Source: SLFH01 sp050486265 (GTDB lineage: Bacteria; Planctomycetota; Phycisphaerae; Phycisphaerales; UBA1924). From it: a stretch of 64,000 nt of DNA. The first letter of the stretch is position 1, and every line of letters starts with the position of its first letter. The notes beneath the pieces were generated by a model. That model made no database searches, was not told the origin of the DNA, and worked only from the letters and a program-made list of their open reading frames with translations. The DNA is taken from contig JBJHCY010000003.1 in NCBI GenBank assembly GCA_050486265.1, positions 124,001 to 188,000 on the forward strand, written 5' to 3'. This document shows positions 32,611-40,832 of this stretch, piece after piece. The position numbers and the translations under genes are program-made.

Positions 32611-32620
32611 CCCGCACCGT

Positions 32621-33667
32621 TCAGCCGACCTTCGGGCCCTCTCTGACCAGCGCCACACGCTCTGCGAAGGGCGAAAACCCGAGCGAGCGGTAAAGCGACA
32701 GGGCCGGCGCGTTGCGCCGATCCACGGCGCAGGTGATCTCCGCGACACCCGCCTCCGACGCTTTGGCGAACGCATGATCGAGCATGCGGCGCGCAAGCCC
32801 CAGCCCCCGCACGCCGGGGTCCAGCCCGAGGTAGACCAACTCCATCGAGGGCGTGTCATGGTTCGCCGAGAGCAGCGCGCACCCGACCGGCTCATCCCCG
32901 CGCATCAGCAGCCACCAGTGCGACGGGTCGTAGCGGCCGGCTCCCTCGTGCGAGTCGAGGATGTTGGGGGTCGAGCGCAGGCCGCAGAGCTCCGGGCAGT
33001 CCAATGTCTCCCGGTAGGTCCTGTCGAGCGTCTCGATGAGCAGGCGTCGTCGGTGCTCCTGCCCGTAGGCGGAGGCGGGGACGCAGCGGAGATCTTCGGG
33101 CCAACGGATGTTGGGCTCGGGCCCCGGCGAGAGCGGCGCCTGCAGATAGAGCAGATGCCCGACAAACCGGAACCCCGCGTCGGAAAACGCGTCGATCGAG
33201 GCCCGCTCGGTCGGCTCGGGGAGGGTCTGAAAGAGCTCGGGGATGTGGTTCGCTTTGGAAGCGAACCCCTCGCAGGCCGCGACGATCGAGGCGGCCCGCT
33301 CGGCACGGGCAGGCGCGCCGGACCCGCTGGGGGGCGAGAGAAACACCGTGACGGTCGAACCGCGCCCCGGGACGGCGAGGCAGACCTCTCGGACGGGGCC
33401 GCCAGCGGAAAAGACTCCCCACATCAGGGTGGCGTCGATCCCGTGGCGCTCGGCGTTTCGGAGAAATCTGGAGGCGGCGGCCCGGCTGTCGGGTCCGGAA
33501 GCGCCGACAAGGCGGGCGGCAGCGTCGAGGCGTCGCGCCGGGGGGATCCAATCGGCCTGGGGTGGCTCCGGCTTGGAACCGGGGGCCTGAGACGGGCGCA
33601 CAATCGTCAACGGAATCCCTCCGCCCGGGGTGTCGTCCGGGGCGGAGCGTTGACGCCCCGTCCCCAT
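32621..33667 (-). CDS. GNAT-family N-acetyltransferase, MshD-like double-domain layout
   Basis: 348 residues. The C-terminal half is a GNAT fold: WWLLMRGDEPVGCALLS, ELVYLGLDPGVRGLGLARRM (acetyl-CoA pyrophosphate loop R-G-L-G-L-A), and NAPALSLYRSLGF. The N-terminal half resembles a degenerate second GNAT domain (EGFASKANHIPELFQTLPEP), as in mycothiol synthase-like proteins. The acceptor substrate is unknown. TAGTCT 5 nt before the ATG at 33667 predicts a leaderless message. It lies just upstream of the origin region, transcribed towards it. Confidence 0.82.
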   Translation of the reverse strand: MGTGRQRSAPDDTPGGGIPLTIVRPSQAPGSKPEPPQADWIPPARRLDAAARLVGASGPDSRAAASRFLRNAERHGIDATLMWGVFSAGGPVREVCLAVPGRGSTVTVFLSPPSGSGAPARAERAASIVAACEGFASKANHIPELFQTLPEPTERASIDAFSDAGFRFVGHLLYLQAPLSPGPEPNIRWPEDLRCVPASAYGQEHRRRLLIETLDRTYRETLDCPELCGLRSTPNILDSHEGAGRYDPSHWWLLMRGDEPVGCALLSANHDTPSMELVYLGLDPGVRGLGLARRMLDHAFAKASEAGVAEITCAVDRRNAPALSLYRSLGFSPFAERVALVREGPKVG

Positions 33668-33672
33668 TCACT

Positions 33673-33678
33673 AGACTA
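33673..33678 (-). promoter_or_regulatory. -10 element of the GNAT gene (TAGTCT)
   Basis: On the minus strand TAGTCT ends 5 nt before the ATG. The short divergent gap (55 bp) also serves the plus-strand gene at 33723. Confidence 0.45.
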
Positions 33679-33722
33679 GCCCTCCCGCCGCAGGGCCGGG
33701 ATGCCCACAGGGAGTTTCCGAA

Positions 33723-34493
33723 ATGAATCAATGCGAGACCAGCAGGTGGACCCCATCGTTTCTGGGCAGGGCCCTGGCGGCGTTGGCGATCGTGTTTTCG
33801 GGCGTGGTGATGCTGGGGTTCGCCCCCCAGCCGAGCGTGCTCGCCCGGTCCTGGGACCTGGATTTCCGGCCCGGTGAGCTCCGGGTCATCACCCTGACCG
33901 GCGAGGACGGGGCGGACAAGCACTACTACTACATGACCTTCCTGGTCACCAACCTGACCGGGGAGGAGCGGTTTTTCGCCCCGATCTTCGAGCTGACGAC
34001 CGACCGCGGCGAGATCATGCTCGCGGGTCGTGGCGTCTCCCGACAGGTGACCCAGGAGATTCTCGAACGGCTGCGGAACCCGCTGCTGGAGCAGCAGTTT
34101 CAGCTTATCGGTCCTTTGCAGGAGGGCGAGGAGTTCGGTCGCGAGGGGCTGCTGATCTGGCCGGTCGGGCGTCAGGACATCAACGAGGTGAATGTCTACG
34201 CGATCGGTCTGAGCGGCGAGAGCCAGACGATCCGGACGCGCGACGCCGAGACCGGGGAGATCAAGGAGATCGTGCTCCGCAAGACGATGATGCTCCGCCA
34301 CGACCTGCCGGGCGAGCTGGCCGATGAGCGTGCGTCGCGGGTGGCGGGCAAGCCCCTGCCCCGGACCGAGCAGCGTTGGATTCTCCGCCAGCAGGCGGCT
34401 AGCCTTGAGGCCGCCGAAAACGCCGCGACAGGGCGTGACGAGCGGCAGGAAGAAAGAAACCAGACGCGGGACAGCGGCGAGACCACCCGGTAA
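33723..34493 (+). CDS. Membrane-anchored or secreted protein of unknown function
   Basis: 256 residues. One N-terminal hydrophobic segment (about 15-34, GRALAALAIVFSGVVMLGFA) acts as signal peptide or anchor. The body contains RPGELRVITL, HYYYMTFLVTNLTGEERFFAP (a beta strand pattern typical of extracytoplasmic domains), EGLLIWPVGRQDINEVNVYAIGLSGESQTI and a helical, charged C-terminus. I do not recognise a family. The GGGAG at suitable distance supports the ATG at 33723. It precedes rpmA by 36 bp on the same strand, so the two are probably co-transcribed, ending at the terminator at 34864. Confidence 0.75.
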   Translation: MNQCETSRWTPSFLGRALAALAIVFSGVVMLGFAPQPSVLARSWDLDFRPGELRVITLTGEDGADKHYYYMTFLVTNLTGEERFFAPIFELTTDRGEIMLAGRGVSRQVTQEILERLRNPLLEQQFQLIGPLQEGEEFGREGLLIWPVGRQDINEVNVYAIGLSGESQTIRTRDAETGEIKEIVLRKTMMLRHDLPGELADERASRVAGKPLPRTEQRWILRQQAASLEAAENAATGRDERQEERNQTRDSGETTR

Positions 34494-34529
34494 AGACCGG
34501 CGGCTCCCCACCCAGAGGAACGGTGCGAC

Positions 34530-34829
34530 ATGGCGCATAAAAAGGGCCAGGGCTCTTCAAAGAACGGACGCGACAGCAACCCGCAGTACCGCGGGATCAA
34601 GCTCTACGGCGGTCAGGCGGCCAAGGCCGGCTCGGTGATCGTGCGTCAGTGCGGGACGAAGATCCATCCGGGCTTCATGGTCCGCAAGGGCAAGGACGAC
34701 ACGCTGTTTGCGATCGCCGAGGGCAAGGTGGTCTACCAGGGCCGGAAGGTCCACATCGACCCGGCCGACCCCGAGACGCCGCGTCCGATCCAGCTCCGCA
34801 AGCTGGTCGAGTCGACCTCGAACAACTGA
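34530..34829 (+). CDS. rpmA: 50S ribosomal protein L27
   Basis: 99 residues. The conserved L27 N-terminus MAHKKGQGSSKNGRDSNPQY reaches the peptidyl-transferase centre without the cleavable leader seen in Firmicutes. GTKIHPG, GKDDTLFAIAEGKVVYQ follow. The C-terminal 15 residues extend the usual about 85-residue length. rplU (L21), the normal partner, is not adjacent; instead the upstream gene encodes an exported protein. AGAGGAA lies about 8 nt before the ATG. Confidence 0.96.
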   Translation: MAHKKGQGSSKNGRDSNPQYRGIKLYGGQAAKAGSVIVRQCGTKIHPGFMVRKGKDDTLFAIAEGKVVYQGRKVHIDPADPETPRPIQLRKLVESTSNN

Positions 34830-34863
34830 ACGCCGCCCGTCGAGGGCGTGATGCAAGGCAATG

Positions 34864-34892
34864 AAAAGACCGGCCCTCGGGCCGGTCTTTTT
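34864..34892 (+). terminator. Rho-independent terminator of rpmA
   Basis: GACCGGCCC/GGGCCGGTC stem (34868-34887) followed by TTTTT. Confidence 0.88.
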
Positions 34893-34929
34893 CTGCGCCG
34901 AGTTGGTGAGGCTGGCGGACTCGTTGAGG

Positions 34930-35010
34930 GATGTTCGCCCGGGCGAGACGCCCGGGCCACGGTCTACCTCGCGCCCAAAACTCCCGGCTCGGCGAGCCGT
35001 GCTGCCCGGA
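34930..35010. repeat. R3 and R2 repeats
   Basis: R3 GATGTTCGCCCGGGCGAGAC to CCCGGGCCAC (34930-34960), nearly identical to the copy at 11230. Then R2 CCCGGCTCGgcgaGCCGTGC (34983-35002) plus TGCCCGG. Together they fill the gap before the dockerin-tailed genes. Confidence 0.8.
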
Positions 35011-35019
35011 ACGCCTCGC

Positions 35020-36717
35020 TCAGCAGCCCTGCGCGAAGAGGTCGAGGTACGCGAAGAAATCGTCGGCGTCGATCACGCCGTCGTTGTTGATGTCGGCTCG
35101 TGGGTCGCCGAGCGAGAAGAGATTGAGGTAGGTGAAGAAGTCGTCGGCGTCGACGACGCCGTCGTTGTTGAGGTCGGCGCGGCAGTTCGGGATGACGGTG
35201 CTGAGCATGGCGCGGGAGCCGTCGCTGAAGTCGGCGCTCAGGAGCACGCGTTGGGCGTAGACATCCAGGAGTCTGACATCGGTGACGAGGCGGGTGTCGC
35301 CGGGAGCGAGTTCGACGGTGTCGCCGCCGCCGAGGACGCGGGTGACCCTGCTCGGGGCCGCGTGGAAGATTGTAAAGTTTCCGCCGACGCTGTATCGCGC
35401 CGCTGCGGAGGTGCCGTCGAGCGAGAGCGTTGGCATCAAGTTTGTGAAACCGAGGGACTGGCTGACCCCCAGGAAATCCGGATCGCCCACCAGCAGCATG
35501 CTGAACTCGCCCGAAGGGTCCATGCGGATGATCCCGGGGATCCCGGGGCTGGCGTACGGAACCGGGATGGTCGTTCGGAAGAGCACCGAGCCGTCGTCTG
35601 CGATGCTGAGTTCCTGCGCAACACTGCTCGATCCATGCCGGGGATTGTACATGATGGGTGAGTGGTTGCTGAGAATGAGGGGCTGGTTGAACTCGGCGAT
35701 GACGCCGGCTTCGTCGGCAGGCCCCGGTGCGTACACAAGCGCCTGTGTCGTTTGGGCGCCGAAGAGCGAGAAGTTCCCGACCATCACGACATCACCAGCG
35801 GCGTTGATGCGAACAAGCGGATGCCGAGGATTGAACAGAGGGTTGTAGTGGAGCTGGATGCCGTTGATATTTGTGTCTGATCGGACAAGCACCTGATGTC
35901 GTCCGTCGAAGTATCTAGCTACGGCGGCAAAGACATCGGCGCTGTCGTCTGGCATGAAGCGGTAGTTGTACACGCTGTACCCGCCCGCGGTGTCATAGCG
36001 TAGAGCCGAGTGCGGCGAATTGAACGAATAATTGTACGACCGTGGCATTTCAAGCTTGCCGATGTTGTCTGGGGTGCGCATGCCTGCTGATGCGATTGTG
36101 ACCGCGTTGAGATCACGCGAGACGGTTCGGAAGCTGGATGTTCCGGAAAAGACGGTCTCTTGCAGGAAGTCGCGGATCAGTGTCGTCCCGCCGTCGTCGC
36201 GTCTCGCGCCGATCAACGGGATCGACGGTCTTGAGGCGATGACAGCTGGGTGGGCGACGAGTTCGGGCACGGCCATCACGGCGCGGAAGCCCCCGTCGAG
36301 GGTGGTTGAAGCGACGACGCGTTGCTCGTTTACGGGGACGCCGGTCGCGGCGAGCATGGCGGAGACTCCGCCGTAACGGTCGACGCCCAGGATCTGGCCC
36401 CGGATGCCTGCGGGGAGGCCGATCGCACCTCCGGTGAGCGTTGTGGTCGTGTCCGGGGTCAGGCCTTCGAGGCGGTCGCCGATGGTGTGCAGGACGCTTG
36501 TGGCGTCGCCGTCCCAGAGGCGGAGTTCGTCGGGGCTGAAGTATGCGACATGGCCGCCGGAGCCTATGCGGGCGGACCAGCCTCGAAACAGTGTGTTTCG
36601 GGAGTCTTCGATCACAAAGTCGTCGATGACCACGACGGTGAAGTCGTGCGCGGCGACCGGTGTTGCGGCGGCGGCGAGCGCGATGGCGATGGAGGCGCTT
36701 CTGGGGGGTCGTTTCAT
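35020..36717 (-). CDS. Secreted protein with paired dockerin-like tail, paralog A
   Basis: 565 residues starting at the ATG at 36717, with AAGGA 8 nt upstream. Signal peptide SIAIALAAAATPVAAHD. The body shares blocks with the next two genes: GSGGHVAYFSPDELRLWDGD, TIGDRLEGLTP, ILGVDRYGGVSAML, VRINAAGDVVMVG. The last about 50 residues are two EF-hand-like dockerin repeats (DLNNDGVVDADDF and DINNDGVIDADDF) ending FAQGC. In cellulosomes, type I dockerins bind cohesins; in Planctomycetes such tails are common on exported proteins with unknown partners. No carbohydrate-active motif is visible, so the body's function is unknown. Confidence 0.82.
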   Translation of the reverse strand: MKRPPRSASIAIALAAAATPVAAHDFTVVVIDDFVIEDSRNTLFRGWSARIGSGGHVAYFSPDELRLWDGDATSVLHTIGDRLEGLTPDTTTTLTGGAIGLPAGIRGQILGVDRYGGVSAMLAATGVPVNEQRVVASTTLDGGFRAVMAVPELVAHPAVIASRPSIPLIGARRDDGGTTLIRDFLQETVFSGTSSFRTVSRDLNAVTIASAGMRTPDNIGKLEMPRSYNYSFNSPHSALRYDTAGGYSVYNYRFMPDDSADVFAAVARYFDGRHQVLVRSDTNINGIQLHYNPLFNPRHPLVRINAAGDVVMVGNFSLFGAQTTQALVYAPGPADEAGVIAEFNQPLILSNHSPIMYNPRHGSSSVAQELSIADDGSVLFRTTIPVPYASPGIPGIIRMDPSGEFSMLLVGDPDFLGVSQSLGFTNLMPTLSLDGTSAAARYSVGGNFTIFHAAPSRVTRVLGGGDTVELAPGDTRLVTDVRLLDVYAQRVLLSADFSDGSRAMLSTVIPNCRADLNNDGVVDADDFFTYLNLFSLGDPRADINNDGVIDADDFFAYLDLFAQGC

Positions 36718-36780
36718 CCCTGTGTTCCTTCTTGGGTATCCGGCCTGCCTCAGTACGGCGTTTGGTGGATTGTGCGACAT

Positions 36781-38439
36781 TCAGCAGCCCTGTGCGAAAA
36801 GGTCGAGGTACGCGAAGAAGTCGTCGGCGTCGATGACGCCGTCGTTGTTGATGTCGGCTCTCGGGTCGGCGTCGGCGAAGAACTGGAGGAAGAGGAAGAA
36901 GTCGTCGGCGTCGATGATGCCGTCGTTGTTGAGGTCGGCGGGGCATCCGGGGTCGGGGATGTCGGCGAGGAGCATGCCCCTGGAGCCGCCCTGGAAGTTT
37001 GCGGCAAAGAGCACGCGCATCCCGGCGACATCGAGGAGTTCAACGCCTGTGATCCGGCGGATGTCGCCCGGCTCGACTTCGATCTCGTCGTTGACGGCGA
37101 CGACCCGCGTCACGCCGCGCGGCGTTGCGTGGAAGATTGTGGGTGTGACTTGCGGAGTCCGGATACCAAAGAGGCCCGCTGCGGAGGAGGCGTCGAGGGA
37201 GAGCATCCCAGTGTGGAGACTCCAATCAGAGATGGTCTCGTCAGGTTCGAGCCCGAGCAGTTCCGGGTTTCTTGCGAGAAGCACGCGATACTCGCCGGAG
37301 GGGCCGCGGTGGATAAAGCCAGGTCCCTGCGCACCGGGGCTGTTATAGATCGCATCGAAGATGACCGAGCCGTCGTCGGCAAGAACGATCTGGCGGTGGA
37401 TCGAGTTGGAACTGTTCGAAACGCTGTATGTGAGTTCGGGGTGGTTGACTGGGGTGATGGTCCGGTGCACTTCTGCGACGACCGCGGGCTCACCGCTGGC
37501 GCCCGGATACAGCAGGATCGACTCGCTCAACACGAGATCGCCGGGGAAGGGCCGGGTAGCGACGAGCGTGTCGCCCGCCGCGTTGATCCTGACAAGCGGC
37601 TTTAGATGCGGCCATAGTCTGACGCCGTTGATCACGGCGTCGGAACGGGCGATGACCTCGCTTACACCGTCGACTGTGCGGACGACCGCGGTTTGCTGAT
37701 CCGTGGAGCCGTCGAGCGTGAAGTGAAAGTAGCTTGCCGTGTTGCCGTTGGAGGCGATGTCGATGTGTGCGCAGAAGCCGAACCGATCGCCGAAAAGCGA
37801 GTATGACGGGCCGAAATACATCTCGCCGTCGTTGTCCGGAGTGCGGTCGCCGGTTGCGAAGAGCGGTGTGACGGTGAGGTCGCCCGAGATCACATCGACA
37901 TGCGAGATCATCGGCGATGAGCTGCGGACGAGGGTGTCGGCGTTGGCCGACCGTCTGGTACCGAGATTGGGGATCGAGACCCGGCGTTGCAGCGTCCCGG
38001 GGCCTGCGACCTCGGGTCTGGCCATGACGACCCGGAAGTCGTTGTCGGGCGTCGTGACCGCGAGAGCGCCCTCGAACCGTGATGGCTCCGGCGCGGTGTA
38101 GAGGAGGGCTGTCACGCCGCCGTCGCTGTCGAGGCCGAGGATGCGGCCGCCCCGCGCGACGCCCGAGTTGAGTGATGCGGTGACCACATCCGGCGCAAGG
38201 CCCTCGATGTGTGTGCCGATCTGGTGCAACAGGCGCGTCTCGGCCGGGCCCCAGAGCCGAAGGCCGTCGGGGGCGAAGTAGGCGACATGCCCGCCCGAGC
38301 CGACCTGGGCGGCCCAGCGTTGGTCGGCGAACGACGCGTTGAAGTCGTCGAGCACCACGGTCGTGAAGGTCGGCCCTGCGAAGACGGGGAGGGTTCCGGC
38401 GGCGATCACGATCGCGACGGCGAGTCTCGTGCGTGGCAT
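36781..38439 (-). CDS. Secreted protein with paired dockerin-like tail, paralog B
   Basis: 552 residues from the ATG at 38439 (AGGAA 8 nt upstream), signal peptide LAVAIVIAAGTLPVFAGP. Same architecture as its neighbours: GSGGHVAYFAPDGLRLWGPA, QIGTHIEGLAPDVVT, ILGLDSDGGVTALLYTAP, LVRINAAGDTLVATRP. The tail has DLNNDGIIDADDFFLFLQFF then DINNDGVIDADDF and ends FAQGC. The long open frame upstream of the start is repeat-derived and excluded. A CPADLNNDG cysteine near the first repeat and the terminal Cys could pair. Function unknown; the 63-bp gap to paralog A allows co-transcription. Confidence 0.82.
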   Translation of the reverse strand: MPRTRLAVAIVIAAGTLPVFAGPTFTTVVLDDFNASFADQRWAAQVGSGGHVAYFAPDGLRLWGPAETRLLHQIGTHIEGLAPDVVTASLNSGVARGGRILGLDSDGGVTALLYTAPEPSRFEGALAVTTPDNDFRVVMARPEVAGPGTLQRRVSIPNLGTRRSANADTLVRSSSPMISHVDVISGDLTVTPLFATGDRTPDNDGEMYFGPSYSLFGDRFGFCAHIDIASNGNTASYFHFTLDGSTDQQTAVVRTVDGVSEVIARSDAVINGVRLWPHLKPLVRINAAGDTLVATRPFPGDLVLSESILLYPGASGEPAVVAEVHRTITPVNHPELTYSVSNSSNSIHRQIVLADDGSVIFDAIYNSPGAQGPGFIHRGPSGEYRVLLARNPELLGLEPDETISDWSLHTGMLSLDASSAAGLFGIRTPQVTPTIFHATPRGVTRVVAVNDEIEVEPGDIRRITGVELLDVAGMRVLFAANFQGGSRGMLLADIPDPGCPADLNNDGIIDADDFFLFLQFFADADPRADINNDGVIDADDFFAYLDLFAQGC

Positions 38440-38608
38440 CTTCGGTTCCTTTCTGCGGTCTCTGCCGAGGGCGGGACGGGCGTCCCGGCGTGCCGTCGGC
38501 TCGGGCGGGGTAGGGGCTCCCCGCGTCCGATTTCCGGTGCCGCAGGGCGCGGCCCGGGCCCCGTCGTCGCGGGGCTGAAAGGTCAGACTCCCGATACCCA
38601 GCGGAGTT

Positions 38609-38628
38609 CCCGATTCGCTCGGGAATTC
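38609..38628. repeat. Inverted repeat upstream of paralog B
   Basis: TTCCCGA and TCGGGAA around a TTCGC loop, about 170 bp before the paralog B start. It has no T-run and could be an operator or structural element. Confidence 0.4.
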
Positions 38629-38662
38629 TGAAGATTTGTAGTTTGCTTGGGTGTGGGGTGCG

Positions 38663-38785
38663 GCGGCGTTCGCCCGTGCGAGACGCCCGGGGCGTGATCG
38701 AAGCACCACCGTGAGCCCGGCTCGGCGAGCCGGGCTGCCTCAATCAGCAACCCGATCCCGGCTCTGCGAGCCGCGGGCTGCCCGG
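38663..38785. repeat. R3 remnant and two R2 copies
   Basis: CGTTCGCCCGTGCGAGACGC (diverged R3, from 38668), R2 GCCCGGCTCGgcgaGCCGGG (38715-38734) followed by CTGCCT, and a diverged R2 CCCGGCTCTGCGAGCCGCGG (38757-38776) followed by GCTGCCCGG. Confidence 0.75.
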
Positions 38786-38806
38786 TTTCCGCGGCCCGGA
38801 TCCGGC

Positions 38807-40501
38807 TCAGCAGCCTTGCGCAAAGAGCGTCAGATACTCGAAGAAATCGTCGGCGTCGATCACGCCATCGTTGTTGATGTCGGCTCTCGGGTCGCCTGCG
38901 GCGAAGAACTGCAGGAAAAGGAAGAAGTCGTCGGCGTCGACGACGCCGTCGGCGTTGAGGTCGGCGGGGCAGTCGGGGATTGTTGCGAGCATCAGGTACT
39001 TGGAGTCGTCGTGGAACCAAACGCCGAAGAGCACATGCTCGCCATTAACGGTGTGGAGTTCGATGTATTTCACCGTCTTGAACTCGCCCGGGCTGACTTC
39101 GATCGAGTCGCCTTCGGTGAGGAAGTGCGTGACACCTCTCGGCGTCGCGTGAACCAGCGAATAGACATTGGCGATCCGCAACCCGACCGCGGCCGATGTC
39201 GCATCGGGTGAGATCCTTGTTGGACCGGCGCTGACAAAGTCTGCGGCGGGCAGGCCAAGGAACTCCGCGTTCGGTGTGAACATCATCGTCATTTCACCCG
39301 ACGGCGATCTGCGGATCACATGTTTGCCCGCTCCAGTGCTGCTCCACACATTGACGGTGAGAAGGACCGTGCCGTCGTTCCCGAGATACATGTCGCGGCC
39401 GATCTGCGTGCCCGGCGGCATTGTGAACGACACATCGGGATGATTCGTCATTGCGATCGGAGCGTTTTCGCGAGCGATCTCGGTCGTGGTTTGGGTGTTG
39501 GTATCGAATAGTACGATGGAGTCCGAGCGAAATGGGTGGCTGAGAACGATTGATCCTCCAAAGAGCACCTGGCCTTCATCGTTCACGCGCAGGCTCGGTC
39601 TCTCGTCTCTCCAAAGCCTGAACCCGGCGACAAACTCGGTGGACAAGGCCAGTACCTCGGAGACGCCGTTTCTGGTGAGGAGCACGCCAGTCTGATCAGT
39701 TGTAGACGAGGGGATCTGATAGCTGAAGTAGTGGACAACGGAAGAGCCGTCCGGGGAGATATCGAAGCAGACAGCGTTTTCGAAGTTACGACCGAGCGAC
39801 GAGAAACTGTACAAGGATCTGAGTTCCCCGATGAGGTCTGTGCCGGGGATCTGCTGCCCATTGAAGAAGAATTGTCTGCCGCCGAATGTCGGGGCGCCGA
39901 TCCATAGGGCGGTTTGGGAATCCATGAGTTGGCGAACAAGCGTGTGCCCGCTTTCCGATCGGCGGAATCCCATCTGCGTGTGCGTCGATGTGCTCGACGG
40001 GATCGCGGCGGGACCTTCGCTAACCGCCGGATGAGCCGCCAGCACACGGAGCCCGCCGCCGAAAGTGGTCGATGCGACGATTCGTGGTGAATCGAGGTAA
40101 CCCGGTGGCGTGGTGGTTTGCAACATGACCGAGACGCCGCCCTCGCGGTCGACGCCGAGCAGGCGCCCGTACTCGTGTTGATGGTTCCCAAGCATCAAGG
40201 TTGTCGTCACTCCCGGTTGAAGGCCTTCGATGCTGTCTCCGATTGTGTGTAGAAGGGTGTTGACGCCGTCGTCCCAGTGGTAGATCCTGTCGCCGTCGAA
40301 GTACACGACATGCCCCGCGGAGCCAACCTGAGCCCACCAGCCGACGCCATTCGTAGATCCTGATCCTCCGTAGTACGAGATCGATCCGACCTCGCCGACA
40401 GTCCGGAAGACCGGCGCAGCGCTGGCGTGGGGCGCGAGCGTCCCCAGAGCAGCGAAGCAGGCTGCGGGGAGACAGGAAGTCCAATAACGCGTGCGGTCCA
40501 T
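38807..40501 (-). CDS. Secreted protein with paired dockerin-like tail, paralog C
   Basis: 564 residues from the ATG at 40501 (GAGGAG about 8 nt upstream). The signal peptide includes SCLPAACFAALGTLAPHASA. Body blocks match paralogs A and B: GSAGHVVYFDGDRIYHWDDG, TIGDSIEGLQPGVTTTLML, LLGVDREGGVSVMLQTTT, and a C-terminal IPDCPADLNADG. The two calcium-binding repeats end FAQGC as in the others. The dockerin DNA is the most conserved part among the three genes. The protein body is beta-rich without recognised catalytic residues. Function unknown; the cluster may supply structural or adhesive surface proteins (inference). Confidence 0.82.
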   Translation of the reverse strand: MDRTRYWTSCLPAACFAALGTLAPHASAAPVFRTVGEVGSISYYGGSGSTNGVGWWAQVGSAGHVVYFDGDRIYHWDDGVNTLLHTIGDSIEGLQPGVTTTLMLGNHQHEYGRLLGVDREGGVSVMLQTTTPPGYLDSPRIVASTTFGGGLRVLAAHPAVSEGPAAIPSSTSTHTQMGFRRSESGHTLVRQLMDSQTALWIGAPTFGGRQFFFNGQQIPGTDLIGELRSLYSFSSLGRNFENAVCFDISPDGSSVVHYFSYQIPSSTTDQTGVLLTRNGVSEVLALSTEFVAGFRLWRDERPSLRVNDEGQVLFGGSIVLSHPFRSDSIVLFDTNTQTTTEIARENAPIAMTNHPDVSFTMPPGTQIGRDMYLGNDGTVLLTVNVWSSTGAGKHVIRRSPSGEMTMMFTPNAEFLGLPAADFVSAGPTRISPDATSAAVGLRIANVYSLVHATPRGVTHFLTEGDSIEVSPGEFKTVKYIELHTVNGEHVLFGVWFHDDSKYLMLATIPDCPADLNADGVVDADDFFLFLQFFAAGDPRADINNDGVIDADDFFEYLTLFAQGC

Positions 40502-40728
40502 TGAGCGCCTCCTCTCGGCTCGGTGGCCCAGGCATGTGTCCCGGGTGCTGATCAGAAGATACCGAGTCGTCCGCTCTGCGCCTACCAAGAAGAGTTGTTC
40601 ATCGATCGGCGGAGTTGGGGTTTAACAAACGGTGAAGCGGTCCTGCGGGAGAATCAAGAGTCCGAGCGGCTTGGTCAGGTCCTTCTGCGAGACGCTCAAG
40701 CAGGCAGACTGCGATGTGTATCGCTGAC

Positions 40729-40806
40729 GGGATGTTCGCCCGGACCGCGATCGATTGAACCCAGCACCCCGGCCCCGACCCCGGCTCGGCGAGCCGGGCT
40801 GCCCGG
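40729..40806. repeat. Truncated R3 plus R2 between paralog C and kdsA
   Basis: The 331-bp gap between the two minus-strand genes carries a partial R3 (GGGATGTTCGCCCGGAC, from 40729) and an R2 (CCCCGGCTCGgcgaGCCGGG, 40779-40798, then CTGCCCGG). Between 40502 and 40728 I see nothing specific. Confidence 0.7.
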
Positions 40807-40832
40807 AGCCCCCAGCCCCCCGCTTCCCGCGC

